Positions 21,994 through 34,928 of a DNA stretch of 64,000 bases are shown here, one piece after another. The stretch comes from Abelmoschus esculentus (lineage: Eukaryota > Streptophyta > Magnoliopsida > Malvales > Malvaceae): assembly GCA_035048815.1 (NCBI GenBank), contig JAUCBN010000001.1, positions 16,755,001-16,819,000 of the forward strand, read 5' to 3'. The position numbers were made by a program, and so were the translations under genes. Position 1 is the stretch's first letter. Each line of letters begins with the position of its first letter. The notes under the pieces were generated by a model that did no database searches, had not been told where the DNA came from, and saw only the letters and a program-made list of their open reading frames with translations.

Positions 21994-24900
21994 TGTAACA
22001 CCCCTAATTTGGGCCTAAAAGTTTAGAGGTCGGTTTAGATGTTTAGTATACCAATTTTGTCGGTTTAGTCTAGTTCGGGATTAAATACTTAAATATTAGT
22101 TTTAAATCAAAATAAATTATGGAAAAATATTCTAATATTATTAATTGACTTATATTTATTTGACTTAGTTGAAATCAATTTCAAAAATTGACCCTTGAAT
22201 CCCTACGATTTTGAAATTACTGACTATTTTCTAAAAATCGAAAACTTGAGGATAATTTCATTAATTAAGCCAAAAATTTGAATATTTAAGGGACTTTGAT
22301 CCAATCCTAATCCTAGCTGATTTAAGCCTTCAAATGGCCTATTTTAATAACCCATAACCCATAATTTTAATTAATAATCCAAATAACTTAATATTAATCT
22401 TAAAAACTTATTTTTATGTCATAAACCTAAACCTATTTTTAAAATTTCAACTTTTCATATCCTTGGAATCAAATTCATTATCTTTTCAAAGGTAAACATC
22501 AATCTTTTCAATAAAAATCCCTTTGGTTAATTCTTTATAATTTTCTTCTTCGGTTTTACTTGAAAAACGCTATTTTTACATCAAGCTTTAAACCCTTCTC
22601 CAAGATTTCAATTTCTTCCTTCCCAAGACACATTCTTTACCGTATCTTAAAGTTAAATATCAATTCTTTTTAATAGAATTTCTTTGGTTTATTTTCCTAC
22701 ATTTTTCTTTATCAAAATCTTGTCGTTTTTCTACGGGTTTTCTAGTTTTTAAACCTTTAAGGGGAGAGATTAATTTTGGAGTTTAAAATCATTAAAACCT
22801 CTAAAACCTAAATTTATTTAATGAATTTACTAAGTTCTTAACTTATTGAAATAATCTTTAAAGTCTTTAAATCAATAAGATCGGTTTTCTGGATAAAAAT
22901 TCCATTGTTTTCTTGATTTTCTTTCAAGGGTATTACATGGTTGTTTTTATGCCTAAATACATGAATCTTGAAGTGCTTAGATGTAATTAAGTTGTCTTTT
23001 AAGTATCTAATCTCGGACCTAAGGTTTAGGGGTGTTTAGAGAGGTTTTCAGAGAGTTTCAGTTTTATGGTGCTTTTAGGGGGTACCATGTATTGGTCCGA
23101 ATTGAGGGATGTTTAGGTGTGTTTTAATGCACTAAAAACAAGAGATTGAGGTTGTAGGTGTGTTTTAATTCAAGAGATTGAGGAACAAGTTTGAGGGATA
23201 TCGAAAAGCCGAATCGCGTTTTTGGGTGACTTATCGAGCAAGTTTTGATAAATCGGTGAGTGGATTATAAGAGTTGCCAATTTTTCATAGTTTTAAATGT
23301 GTTTAAAAAGTTTTGGGGTTGTAGGTAAGGTGTAAAAAACCTCTCTATACTCGAAAGTAAGTTAAAAGTATTGCTTTCTTAAAAGTTCACATATTATGCC
23401 TTGTTTTTACAACGTTACTTGTCTTGCTATTATTGTGTTGTGCATATGTGATTATGCATGTATATAAATTCTCATGAGACAATTTTAAAGATATTTTATA
23501 TGAATTCGATGTTCATACAGTTTTGTTTTTAAAAATAAGATAAAAGTGAATTTATCGGTTTTTACAAGTGATGCGTAAAAAGTGGGATACATGTGATTTG
23601 AATTCTGTTTTGAATTAAGTTTTTAGCATTGATTTTTGATAATATATTGGCTAGTTAAGTGATAAACCTTATAGTATAAATTGATCGATCAATAGGGTCT
23701 AGAGTGCACAATAAACATTCAAAAGTTGTACGTGGATAAATTCCTTGTGTGTTGTATTTTGCCTTTTATTATAATGCTATGTGATGGGAGTAGTACTATC
23801 ACATATGTGTTGGTCGGAGTAGTACTATCACCGGACACATAGGTGAGATAATTCATGTTGAGAGTCTTATTAACATGCGCATACTCTGAGAGTACTACTA
23901 ACATGCGGTTGTCCGTTTATCCTAACGATTTGGAGTTGCACATATCAGATCACTAGAACCAATATATATTTTTAGTTTTAAAGTTAAGTGTCATAATTTT
24001 CACTTGATTGCATATGATATTATGCATGCGAGGTTTTATGTATTGGTATGCATGTGATTTGAGTATTGCTATATTGTTAGCATGTAAGACTTAAGCTTTG
24101 TGCATTGAGATACACGTGTAAGCATTACTATGTGAGTAGCATGTAAGACTTGTGTTTTAGATTTTAAAGCATGTGATTACAAAATGATTTTTACTAAAAT
24201 TTAATGATGACATTGTTAGCCTTGGTTTTATGACACTTACTGAGTTTTAGAAGTGACATTTTTAGCCATGTGTGTTTTGTTTTATAAAGAGCATGGCATG
24301 TTTTTAAATTGATGAAATTGGTTTAATATGGGCTACATTGCAAGGTATTTTTATACTTGTTTTTTATTCACTCACTAAGCTTATGCTTACCCTCTTATTT
24401 ACCTTGCAATGTAGAGTATATAAAGTTGAGGCAGGAAAGAGAAACAAGGATCCTGGTAACCGCCAAGTGAAAGCTCAAGTATGTCTTTATAATAATAGTG
24501 GTAGTGAGAGAGCAATGGGGATGGGTTACCATGTTAAAGAATATTTTTATATTGATGAGACTTGTAGTAGTCATATGCTTATACATGTTTGACGTTAATC
24601 TATGTTGATATTAGCTTTATAACTTTAACTTGAATTGTTCATTGATATTACTTTAATTATAATATAGTTATTTTGAAGTTTGATTCTTGATATCCCTATG
24701 TATGAATTTGAGTGTTGTTGATAATGAAGTATGACTATTTATGAGTCGAAGTGATGATGTTGTTATTTACGTTGGAATGCATTTAGAGATCATGTTGAGA
24801 ATATTAAGGTGATTCTTCCGTGTGTTTATAAAATTGATTATGTTGAAGCATACTCGTAGAAGTTGAATACATTGTTGCAAACTAGGTTTAATTGCATGTC

Positions 24901-25352
24901 ATGATATGAGCTTAAAGTGTTTTTAGGGGAATTTATTATATAGAATGTCATGAAACCTTTGGAGGCTCGAAATAGTCCATAAACTTTGAGCATGCAATAA
25001 AATGACTTATAGATATTATTTTAAGCTGCAAATTTATGTACAAACATAAAATATACTTAATTAATTTTTGATAACTTTAATTTCACAATCAGGGTATAAA
25101 ATTCTAGAAATTACGATTAGGTCCCTAAAACTTATTCGATTAAATTAGGACTTATTTCTCTTTAGTTTTCGCTGCAATTGAACTCGGTCCTTGAATGGAC
25201 ATGTAGGATCTAATTAAAACATTTAGAAAAGATAAAAGGAAAACTTTAATTTTTAGGGTTGTTTATCGGGGCGAGTCTCCGAATTAGCCCCAATATTCCC
25301 CGTGTAGCTCGTTCGAGTCGGGTGGTATCTAGACCGGGTCGAGGGGGTTACA
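21994..25352 (+). mobile_element. long LTR L2 (3359 bp), 3' LTR of element L
   Basis: TGTAACACCC...GGGTTACA, collinear with L1. What follows is not a PBS, so this is the end of the element. Confidence 0.9.
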
Positions 25353-25801
25353 CAAACATAAAATAAGTATAATCTATATAAAATCTTAATTTTAACAACC
25401 TAAATTTAAACGAAAATAAGGATTTTTGAAATTAACTTGAGAATGGATTAAGAGAGGATTTTTTATTTTTGAGCACAAGAACTTGATATAGCCTTAGCCT
25501 TGATTGTTTAATTGAAAATCCCCAAGAAAACTGTGTTTACATGAGAAAAATGGAAGAATTGAGGGATGTTTATATAGGAAAAAGGTTAGATTTTGAGGGT
25601 AAAGTTTGAAAGAGTTTTAATTAGGGTAAATTTAGGTTTTTAAGAGTTTTAAATACTTCTTTCATCGCGTGTTTTGATACGCCCTTAAAGCAGTTTTGAA
25701 ATGGTCTGTAACCCCCTAGACCAATCTATGCGGGAAACTCGACTAGAGTGGTCCATTGTTCTTTAATTATAAATCAAGTTGCAAGAAAAATCAGATAAGG
25801 T
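25353..25801. other. spacer between elements L and H
   Basis: AT-rich. Nothing is recognised except that its right end (AAGAAAAATCAGA at 25783-25795) supplied a copied patch at the H junction. Confidence 0.5.
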
Positions 25802-25845
25802 ACTTGAAAATATTTTATTTATGTAAGAAAAATCAGAAACTCGAC
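25802..25845. repeat. filler DNA at the truncated end of H
   Basis: Bases 25802-25825 are an exact 24-base copy of 25939-25962 (inside the H LTR). Bases 25825-25837 are an exact 13-base copy of 25783-25795 (left flank). The two patches sit between flank and truncated LTR. This is the pattern of break repair by copying short nearby templates. Confidence 0.8.
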
Positions 25846-26856
25846 GTTTCTGGACAAACAACACAAGGATCAGAACTGGATAGCACATGGAAAGCCCAAG
25901 TCAAAGACCACGCGAGAAAAGCATCCTAGTTGGAATAAACTTGAAAATATTTTATTTATGTACTTGACTTATGCCCTACTCCAAGTTGTATTCTTACTTA
26001 GGAAAGGTTTTCCCTAGGCCAGACCTATATAAGCTATAGTCGTCTAAGGAGAAAAGAGCACTTAGACTTAGCATCATAGAGAGTCGACTTCATCTTAGAT
26101 TTAGAGTTTTCTTTTACTTTTCATTATGTTCTAAGTTTCTTTAGGATTAGGTGAAAGTTGAAGAGTATTAGTGAGAAGATATTGAACTTTGTTTCTTGTT
26201 TCAAAGCAATAAAATATTAAAGTTTGTTTATTCTTTGCCATTCATTGTTCTTGCATTCAAGCTCGAGAGAGAAGTTTGTGAGTAATCCATTTATCTAATA
26301 TCGAGAGAGTTAGATTAATGAAAGGAATAAGTACGGTGTTTGAATTGGGAAATACTAACTCGGCCTAGAGATAGGTTAGAGTTTCAGCGGCTAAAAGAAG
26401 TGTGGGATTGGTTGATGATTATAATTGATTCACGCTGAGAGGTATCACCAAGGACTGGTCATCAATAGTACTTCGACTTAGGGATAAACGGAGTCATCAA
26501 AGGACACTTTGCCGAACTTTGGTAAAGTCCACCCAAGAGCAAGGAATTGTCGCGGCAAACGAGCATCATCGCTGTAGAAGCAGTAATCTGCAGTACTGTC
26601 ATGACAGTGTTGTGCAATTGCATTGGACAGAAACAAGTCAATTGAATCTACTATACAACACAACTGGATCCTAGCCACTTTTTTTATCTTCTTATTTTCT
26701 TATTATTTAGTTTACTTAGACTCAAATTACTTGTGTTTTTATTTTATTTCTTTCACAGAGCAAGAAGAAAAAAGAATACATATTATGACGACCAATCCTT
26801 GTAGAGACGATATCTGATATACACTTGCACAATTTGCGCACTTTTGACATGCAACA
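25846..26856 (+). mobile_element. 5' LTR of H, left part missing
   Basis: Collinear with the 3' LTR of H from GTTTCTGGACAAAC onward and ends GACATGCAACA before the PBS. TATATAAG is at 26026-26033. About 300 bases of U3 present in the 3' LTR (55551 onward) are absent, replaced by the filler patch. Confidence 0.8.
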
Positions 26857-26862
26857 AGTTTT

Positions 26863-26880
26863 TGGCGCCGTTGCCAAGGA
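26863..26880 (+). other. primer binding site of H, tRNA-Asp type
   Basis: TGGCGCCGTTGCCAAGGA, six bases after the LTR end. Confidence 0.85.
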
Positions 26881-26961
26881 TTGACAACTAAATTTTTGTT
26901 TTCTTTATTTTCTTGCTTTTAGTATTTTTATTTTTATTTTACTTTGGTTTGTTTTTGGTGT

Positions 26962-28402
26962 ATGACCAGGGCCAACCCAACCAACCCTTTGTATGAGTTA
27001 GATCCAGAGATTGAACGTACAAGGAAAAGGTTGAGGAGACAAATCCAAGAAGCTATGACAATCAATCTAGGAGAACAGAACTTACCTGCCAGCAATGGAG
27101 GCCTTTCGCCGCCACCACTGCCGCGGTAGCTCACTTTTAGAGATTTCCTAGAAGAGGATTTAAATGGGTTAAATCTTGGAGTGGTTACACCAGAAATAGA
27201 AGCAACCCACTTTGAACTAAAATCTGTCATGTTCAATATGCTCAACACTATTGGACAGTTTGGTGGGTCTATGACAGAAGATCCAGGCAACATCTTAACT
27301 CATTCATGGAAATCTGTAATTCTTTTAAAATCCAAGGAGTCCATGAAGATGTCTTGAGATTGAAACTATTCCCCTATTCACTGAGAGATAAGGCAAAAAC
27401 CTGGTTAAATAGCATTCTAGCAGGATCAATAGGATCTTGGAGTGAATTATGCCATGATTTTATTAAACGCTTTAATCCTATAAATCTATATGATTGTATT
27501 TGTAATGAAATTACCTCTTTTCAACAGGCAGATGATGAAACTATGTATGAGGCATGAGAACGCTATAGGGAGTTACTACACAAGTGTCCTTTATATGGAT
27601 TCCCATTGTGGACACAAGTGACCATGTTTTATAATGCTACCAATACCCCAACAAGGATGATGTTAGACGCCTCTGCCAATGGAACACTCCTTGACAAAGC
27701 ACCTGAGGAAGCTATAGAGATCTTGAACAAACTCGCAAAGAACGATTTTCAATTCCCTACATCTAGGCGAGGAGGAGTAAGACGCCAAGCCATAGTTAAT
27801 GAATTAGAAACATCAAATTCAGTGGCAGCACAATTGGCCTCTCTTACTAAGATAGTGCAAAACATGCAAATACAATACAATACCTATGAGGTTAAGGTCA
27901 TAGATTCTTTCTGCAATTTAATTGGAGGTAATCATAGTTCTTCTAAATGTATGCAGAATCAAGAGTCTAGACTTTATGTTGGAAATTACAATAGGAACAA
28001 TATGATATCCAACACCATACAACCCATCATGGAAGAGGCATCTAAATTTTTCATGGAGTAATCCCAACAATGCCTTGAATCCAACTACTCAACCCCTAGG
28101 ATTCCAACAGATGTAACATCTTCCGTAGTAGCAGGTCTAGCAACCATTGCCATAGCAGCAGATGCATCAGCAGCAGACTATAAATTCACTGAAAAAATTC
28201 TCTTAAGGTTTTTATGATGAAAACAGAATTATATATGACAGAGAACAGTAACTTCATTAAAAGAACTGATGCATTCATAAATTGAACTGAGATAAGATTG
28301 CAGAATCAAGAGGCAACAATTAAAGCATAGAAAACTCAGGTTGGGCAGTTTACTCAGAATATAAACACTAGACCATAAAGAGGATTATTTAGCAATATTG
28401 AG
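26962..28402 (+). pseudogene. gag (capsid region) of element H
   Basis: Starts MTRANPTNPLYELDPEIE at 26962. A conserved linker (PEIEATHFELK, FNMLNTIGQF) leads to the Retrotrans_gag capsid block LRLKLFPYSLRDKAKTWLN, then GSIGSWSELCHDFIKRFNP and the DETMYEA-stop-ERYRELL segment. After ASANGTLL and PTSRRGG comes a damaged zinc knuckle CNLIGGNHSSSKC at 27912-27950, with the second cysteine replaced by isoleucine. Stops occur at 27127 and after MYEA, and there is a frame change near 27290. Gag would package RNA and form particles in the cytoplasm, but this copy cannot. It is cut off at 28402 by insertion T. Confidence 0.85.
27912..27950 (+). other. damaged zinc knuckle in H gag
   Basis: CNLIGGNHSSSKC fits CX2CX3HX4C except that the second Cys is Ile. 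T1, T2 and E lack the segment, with the neighbouring residues joined directly. Confidence 0.75.
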
Positions 28403-28407
28403 GTTGC
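28403..28407. repeat. target site duplication GTTGC, left copy
   Basis: GTTGC directly before the first LTR of T, identical to 43668-43672. Removing T and one copy rejoins the H reading frame (EVA...KVMGHEQCK). Confidence 0.95.
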
Positions 28408-29759
28408 TGATGAGTGCCTAAAAGGCAATTATTTACTACCCTTCTCATGATACTTTATGCATCTATTGTACACCAACTTGAACCGAAATATGGACTCTTT
28501 ACGCAAATATTGGATATTTTGTTATCATTACTTACAAAGTCAATATTTATAGAGAATGCAAATATTATTACCTATTCTGTACATACAGGAATATCCAGGG
28601 CAGAAGCGGAAGTAAAGCAATGGTGAGGTCGAGGCAGAAGATAAGGCCGCGGCAGAATCCAGTGTGCAAGCACAAACAATGGAGGCGCATTGAAAGATAA
28701 AAATATAGAGAACATTCTAGAAGATACAGCGCATCAATTGGACCAGGCTAGCACGCTAAAAGCCCAAGTCAAAGACCAAGCGGGAAAACCCTTCTAGAAG
28801 GCGGAAAACTTGGAAATATCAGATTCCTTGAAGAAGACTTGTTCCCTACTCCAAGTTGAAGTCTATTTAAGAAAGGTTTGCCCAAGGTTAAGACTATATA
28901 TACCCTAGCCGGCCAAATTGTTTAGAGAGTCGATTTTTAGAGAAATCCTTCTCCCTAAGAATTGTACTTACACAATAATATGTTCTAAATTTCTTATGGA
29001 TAGGTGAAGGTTGTCGATATTAGTGAGAGGAGATTGATTCTTGTATTTTTGTTCTTATGCAATAATAAATCAAAGTTTGCTTATCCTATTGTCGTTCTTT
29101 GTTTTTGCATTCAAGCTCGAGAGGGAAGTTTGCAAGTAATCTATTTATCTAGCATCGAGAGATGTAGATTCACGAAAGGGATAAGTACGGTGTTGTAGAT
29201 ACTAACTCGGCCTATAGATAGGTTAAGAGTTTCAGTAGCTAAAAGAAGTGTTGGATTGGTTTGTGGTTATCGTTGATTTACAGCGAGAGGTATCGTCAAG
29301 GACTGGTCATCAACAGCACTTTGACTTAGAGATGAACGAAGTCACTTACGGACACTTTGTTGAACTTTGATACCTCTGCCCAAGAGCAAGAGATTGCCAT
29401 GGCAGAGAACACCAATACTGTCGAGACTGTATCTGCAGTACTGTCGAAGTAGTGTTGTGTGATTGCATTGGACAAGAAGAAGATCAATTGAATCCACTAA
29501 TTGACGCAGCTGGATCCTACCTACTTTCTCTATAATCGTCTTCAACCTTTTATTTTATGTTTTGTTATTTAATTAGTTAGTTAGTTAGTTAAACAAATCA
29601 ACTTATTTGTGTTTTTACTTTATTTTCAGGAGCACGGGAACTAGGGAAGACATATTAAGTATAACAATCCCTGTGGAGACAATACACGATATACTTATCA
29701 TTTTATTACTTGGGGACGTGTACACTTGCACTCAAATTGCGGTTATACCACACGCATCA
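28408..29759 (+). mobile_element. LTR A of tandem T
   Basis: TGATGAGTGCC...CACGCATCA, 1352 bp, termini TGATG/CATCA. TATATATA box at 28895-28902. The preceding bases are H gag, not a purine tract, so this is the outer left end. Confidence 0.95.
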
Positions 29760-29765
29760 AGTTTT

Positions 29766-29783
29766 TGGCGCTGTTGCCGGAGA
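29766..29783 (+). other. primer binding site of T1
   Basis: TGGCGCTGTTGCCGGAGA, tRNA-Asp type with two substitutions. Confidence 0.85.
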
Positions 29784-29896
29784 TTGACAACTAAATTTGG
29801 TTTTTCTTTATTTTCTTGCTCTTTAACTATCCTTTATCTAACTTTAACTTTAATTATTTATTTTATTTTTTTTACTAACTTTAATTTATTTAGTTT

Positions 29897-32356
29897 ATGA
29901 CCAGGGCAAACCCGAGTGGACCATTGTACGAGTTGGATACTGAGATTGAACGCACAAGACATCATCTAAGACGCAATCTGTTCTAAGTCATGGATAATCC
30001 ACCAAGAGCACAAATACCACCTGTTGATCATAATGTACTGCCACCAGCAATGCCGCAACAGCCACTACCGCAACCATTGCCGAGGCAGCCCACGGTTCGA
30101 GACTATCTGGTGGAAGATCTAAACGGACACAATCCTGGCGTAGACACCCCAAAAATCTAAGCAACTCACTTTGAGCTCAAACCAGTGATGTTCAACATGT
30201 TGAATACAATTGGACAGTTTAGTGGGTCTGCTACTAAAGATATAAGAAAGCATCTTAAATCTTTCATGGAAGTGTGCAACTCTTTCAAGATTCAAGGAGC
30301 CCATGAAGATATTTTACGATTAAAATTGTTCCCCTATTCAGTGAGGGATCGAGAGAAAACCTAGTTGTATGGTATCCCAACAGGATCCATAGGATCTTGG
30401 GAGGAACTCTGTCGAGAATTCATTATAAGGTTTAATCCGACAAATCTCTATAATCACATCCATAATGAAATCACATCATTCCGGCAAGATAAAGATGAAC
30501 TGATGTATGAGGCATGGGAACGTTACAGAGAACTATTAAATAAATGCCCACTACATGGTTTTCCCTTGTGGACGTAAGTCTCCATGTTTTATAATGCTAC
30601 CAATGCCTCCACAAGGATGATGCTAGATGCTTCTACAAACGGGACATTTTTGGATAGAGCACCCATGGAGGCAATTGAGATTCTGAACAAACTCGCAAGG
30701 AACGATTTCCAATTTCCCACATCAAGGCGAGGAGGAATGAGACGTCATGCCACAACCAATGAATATGATACATCCAGCTCGGTGGCAGCACAATTGGCTT
30801 CTCTGACCAAGATGGTTCAAAACATGCAAGCCCAGAGAAACATACATGAGGTTAAGACAGTTAACTCATCGGATTACATGCAAGATGAGGAGACCAGCCT
30901 ATATGTTGGAAACTATAACAGAAACAATCATACGATGTCCAACAATTACAACCCATCCTGGAAAAGACATCCGAACTTCTCATGGAGTAACCCTAACAAT
31001 GTCTTGAATCCAATTAATCAAGCCCCTGGATTCCAGCATCCAAACCAGAACCTATCGTAGTATAACATTCTGCAGCCCATGCCACAGCACCAGGTAAAAC
31101 AACAATAGTCTCTGAATGCATTGACAGATTTTCTCACGACTTTTATGACAAAGACTGATGCTGACATGATGGAGAATAGCCGCTTCATGAAGCGTACTGA
31201 TGACTTCAAGAACCGAACTGAGATGAGACTGTAGAACCAGGAGGCTGCAAAAAAATCTCTAGAAACCCAAGTTGGTCAATTTGCCCAACGACAAAACACT
31301 AGACCTCCAAGGGGTTTACCTAGCAATACTGAAGTTGCTAAGGTGTTAGGCCATGAGCAATGCAAGGTAATCACACCACGAAGTGGCCTACAATTGGAAG
31401 ATAAAGAAGGGACCTCAACCGATAGAGTCCAATCAGAAAAGCAACATCATAAGGACTCAGAAGTTGAGCAGGACCCTGTCGAAAGCACTGCCCCAACAGC
31501 AGAACCAGAAGAACCAGAACCACATGCCGAGACAATAGCAGACAAATTCACCCCAGGTATTAAACTCAATATCCAAGGAAACCAGGAGGATATCTGACCA
31601 CCACCTCCTTTCCCATAGAGGCTAATGAAGAACAAACAGGACCACCAATTTGAGAAATTCCTAGACATATTGAAGCAGGTCCATATTAACTTGCCACTAG
31701 TTGAGGCTATTGAACAAATGCCCAACTATGCCATGTTTTTAAAGGACATAGTATATAAACGACGAAGGCTATGTGAATTTGAAACAGTGGCAGCCACTGA
31801 AGGTTGCATGGCCATGTTGCATAATCGCATGCCGCCCAAACTAAAAGATCTTGGATGCTTCAAAATCCCTTGTGCGATTGGAGATGGTTATAAAGGAAAG
31901 GCCCTATGCGACTTGGGAGCAAGCATCAACCTTATACCCAAATCAGTTTTACAAAAACTTGGAATAGGACGGGAAAAACCAACAACAATACTGCTCCAAC
32001 TTGTAGATCGATCCTATATGCATCTTGAAGGTAAAACTGAGGACATTTTAGTGAAGGTTGACAAGTTTATATTTTCTGTCGACCTTCTTGTCCTTAACTG
32101 TGAGGCCGATGACAATGCACCAATCATATTGAGTCGACCTTTTCTTGCTACTGGACGCACCATCATTGATATGGAAAATGCCGAGCTCACAATGCGGATA
32201 AATGATCAACAAGTCAAGTTGAATGCCTTCCACAATTTTCCAAATTCAGACGCTCCAACAAAATGTAAGGTTCTCCATACACCAAATCAGGATACTAAAA
32301 CATCCTGCCCGGACAGCACGCTCGGCAGAATATTCAGTAAAAGAATAAAACCCTAA
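29897..32356 (+). pseudogene. gag-protease polyprotein, interior T1
   Basis: One continuous frame of 820 codons from ATG 29897 to the terminator at 32354-32356, broken only by nonsense codons. It opens MTRANPSGPLYELDTEIERT. The capsid block (LRLKLFPYS, then GSIGSWEELCREFIIRFNPT) covers about residues 145-190, and a Gln/Asn/Pro-rich linker follows with no zinc knuckle. The aspartic protease is near residues 610-770: LCDLGASINLIP with the catalytic Asp codon at 31910-31912, then LLQLVDRSYMH and a flap-like region, IILSRPFLATGRTIIDM and MRINDQQVKL. Premature stops include 29984, 30362, 30575, 31058, 31106 and 31232. The frame ends after the protease, where RT would be expected. The intact protein would form particles and cleave itself. 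Confidence 0.9.
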
Positions 32357-32937
32357 GGAGAAGTCGAATGCAATGAAGGAACTGGCCAACTCATGAAGAA
32401 AGATACGGGCCAAAAAGAGATAATGAAAGTGGGAGATGCATTCACATGCACTCCACAAGTAACCTGATCTACTCCCTTCAATTTTAATTATTATATTAGG
32501 ATTAGTTTATATTTTTTTATTTTCAGTATTTCATGTTATTATGTTTTCTTTTCAGTATTTTATTTTAGAATAAATAAACCTATGAATGCAGGAAAAATTA
32601 TACCACAGCAGGAAGCCTGTTGCGGCGGCAGTGCACTGTGTCAGAGCCGCATAATTCCTAACGGGCAGAAATAGTGTAACGGTTCTCTACCAAGATATCC
32701 GCCGCAGCAGTAACTGTGCAACAAGGCAGTTAATGCCTAACGGCTAGTATTTTTAACAGTCATATTTTTACAGCCTATATAAATAGATTCATTGTTGTGC
32801 ATTATTTACCCTTGCATTCTCACTACTTTTGCTTTCTTGAACAACCTTGCTCTCACTATATTTCCAATCTCTTGTAATTTTCAGAACAATCTTTATTTAC
32901 TCCAGAATTTCTTAAACCATTTTCTATGAATAAATCA
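32357..32937 (+). other. protease-ORF2 intergenic leader of T1
   Basis: About 580 bases, non-coding and AT-rich. No RT motif. A CCTATATAAATAG-like TATA sequence at about 32774-32787 precedes the ORF2 start by some 160 bases. It is also present in T2 (about 39728-39741), with related sequences in E and G. It may be an internal promoter or simply a conserved leader. Confidence 0.55.
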
Positions 32938-34470
32938 ATGGCTTCTTACACACGACTCGCCCCTATCATTGTTGTTGACCGCTTCAACCGCTCGTTTGTT
33001 GCTCGACAATTATGGGAAGAGCAGGGATTTCAACAAAACAATGAAATATACTTCAGCATTGAATCATACTTGTTCAACAAGATTCAACATTAGGATTGGG
33101 AGGCTTTCTGCCTATAACCTCAACCGGCGAATGCCACAATTGTGAGGGAATTTTACGCACATGGGCCGAGCAAGGACACCCTCTTTATCCACTACCGGGG
33201 CAAGCCTGTGCAACTTAATGCCAAAGTCATCAACGAATTTTATAGCCTCACACCCACACGGGATGATCATGTCGAATTCGTAGACAACATCAACACTCAA
33301 GACTATGAAGAAATTAAAGATGACCTTTGTTACAGAAACACTTCATGGGAAACCGGTGCCCATAAGGATTCAGTAACACGATAGAGTCTAATATCCGAGG
33401 CCAAGATGTGGTGTACCTTTTTTAAAAGACGACATATCCCAACCTCTCATAATAGCACAATGGATCGCAAAAGACTGGTGCTGATCTAGTCCATCATCAA
33501 GAAGAGAAGTATCAACATTGGAGAGATCATTCTTCATGAAATTCATGAATGTGGTAAGAAGGAACGTGGACCACTTTACTTCTCATGTTTAATCTCTGCC
33601 TTGTGCATTAATGCAGGAGTTCCGGTCGAAGACACAAATGAATACACGCCAACTCGACAGGGATGGACAAGAGATTTCTACCACCAAGTTATGCAGATCA
33701 CGCATGCAGAACCTGTCCAGGCAACACCTCAATAATTTACTGCCGATTAAACCGCCTAAGGGCAGTATTCAACAAAAGCACCAGCCTCTGCCGAGCCAAC
33801 TGTCGTAGCAGACCCATACCAAGAAATTCTGCAAAGGATGGTAGCCATGGACCTTCACCAACAATGTTAGATGGAGTACCAGCGCGACTTCAACACGTCT
33901 CTAGCCAACATGATGATGCAGAGCTTCCCACATCAAGGGGCACAATTTCCCGAATTCCCAGCCAATATATTTGTTACTACAGCCCCTTACACTGAGACAA
34001 CACCTGCCCTAAAGCCGTAACCATCTTTCCAGCCACGGTCGCACCAATAGTTTTATGCTGTCGGACCTTTCAAGCCAGCCAGGTCTGCCGGAGTATCATC
34101 TACCAGCCAAAGGTCATCCAAGAGGCGACATGTCTTTAACTCTCCCCAAAGGAAACCAATACCTATGCCCAGTCTCAACAGAGATACACTGTCTCGTGAG
34201 ATTGATGAATAACACAGTTTATCCCATGAATCAGCAATACCCACTATCACGGTAGGGGGCGTAACGAAAATCATGGACACAGACAATATGGACGAGATGG
34301 AAGAAGGGGATGAGGTTACGGCACCGACGCACCAAACACCGCCTAGTAGAGTTTAGCCACATCGGCAGGCCAAACAACAACAATCATCGGCACAAGGATC
34401 CAGACGAAAGGCACCAACAGCAAGGCCTAGGAGAATACTCAGTACAAGCAGCTCCTCGGAGTCATTATAA
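32938..34470 (+). pseudogene. ORF2 of interior T1 (510 codons, frame kept, many stops)
   Basis: From ATG 32938 (MASYTRLAPIIVVDRFN, SFVARQLWEEQGFQQ) to TAA 34468-34470 the frame is unbroken by indels but carries about fifteen nonsense codons, the first at 33091. Conserved blocks in order are TIVREFYAHGPSKDTLFIHY, KPVQLNAKVINEFYSLTPTR, DYEEIKDDLCYRNTSWETGA, MWCTFFKRRHIPTSHN, RSINIGEIILHEIHECGKKE and INAGVPVED...GWTRDFYHQV. Then comes a Gln/Pro-rich half with SSKRRHVFNSP, an acidic DEMEEGDEV patch and a basic C-terminus ending SSSSESL. It resembles the ORF found with Athila-type elements and the Pfam family called putative plant transposon protein. Its role is not known. Confidence 0.8.
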
Positions 34471-34531
34471 ATATTTCCTTTACTTTCTTCATCATTTTCC
34501 ATATTTTAATTGTTGATTGCCTTATATTTTG

Positions 34532-34568
34532 AGCATTGAGGACAATGCTCGATTTGAGTTTGAGGGAG
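34532..34568 (+). promoter_or_regulatory. proximal hairpin plus purine tract of T1
   Basis: A 7-bp stem AGCATTG/CAATGCT with AGGA loop is followed by TTTGAGTTTGAGGGAGA, 62 bases after ORF2. It is a second copy of the module at the LTR edge. Confidence 0.7.
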
Positions 34569-34928
34569 AATATAGGTGTAGAAGTGTTGCCGAGGCCACC
34601 CACTATCGCGGCATTACCATGAAAAAAAAAGGAGTAAATTTTTTGCTAAAACATTTTTTTACAATATTCCTTTTCTTGAACTTATGTGTGTAATCTTGCA
34701 TTGTCCTACGTCAGCTTTGCTTTAGTTTACTCCTTTAAGGATATAGAAATCTTTATCCTTCCCATGGCCAAGTTTTATTTTGAAAGGATAACCATAGGAT
34801 ACTCATGGAATAAAACTTAGAAGTTTGCTTTAGGGTTAGAAAAAATAAACACTTTTTGGACTTGTTTGATTTAGGAGTTCTTTTAATAAACTTAGGTGAT
34901 AAAGACTTAGAACCTTTTGGAAAAATAA

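Larger units (their letters stand above)
11111..25352 (+). mobile_element. element L: long-LTR, pol-less Ty3 element split by element G
   Basis: It consists of L1 (11111-14465), an interior of about 1.5 kb (14466-15770 plus 21754-21993) and L2 (21994-25352). Element G (15771-21753) interrupts the interior. No gag or pol can be read in the interior, so the element is non-autonomous and resembles the class called LARDs (large LTRs around a short non-coding core). The chromovirus-type PBS, LTR termini and 3' end place it near the Tekay/Del group by established features, but there is no chromodomain or integrase here to prove it. Confidence 0.75.
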
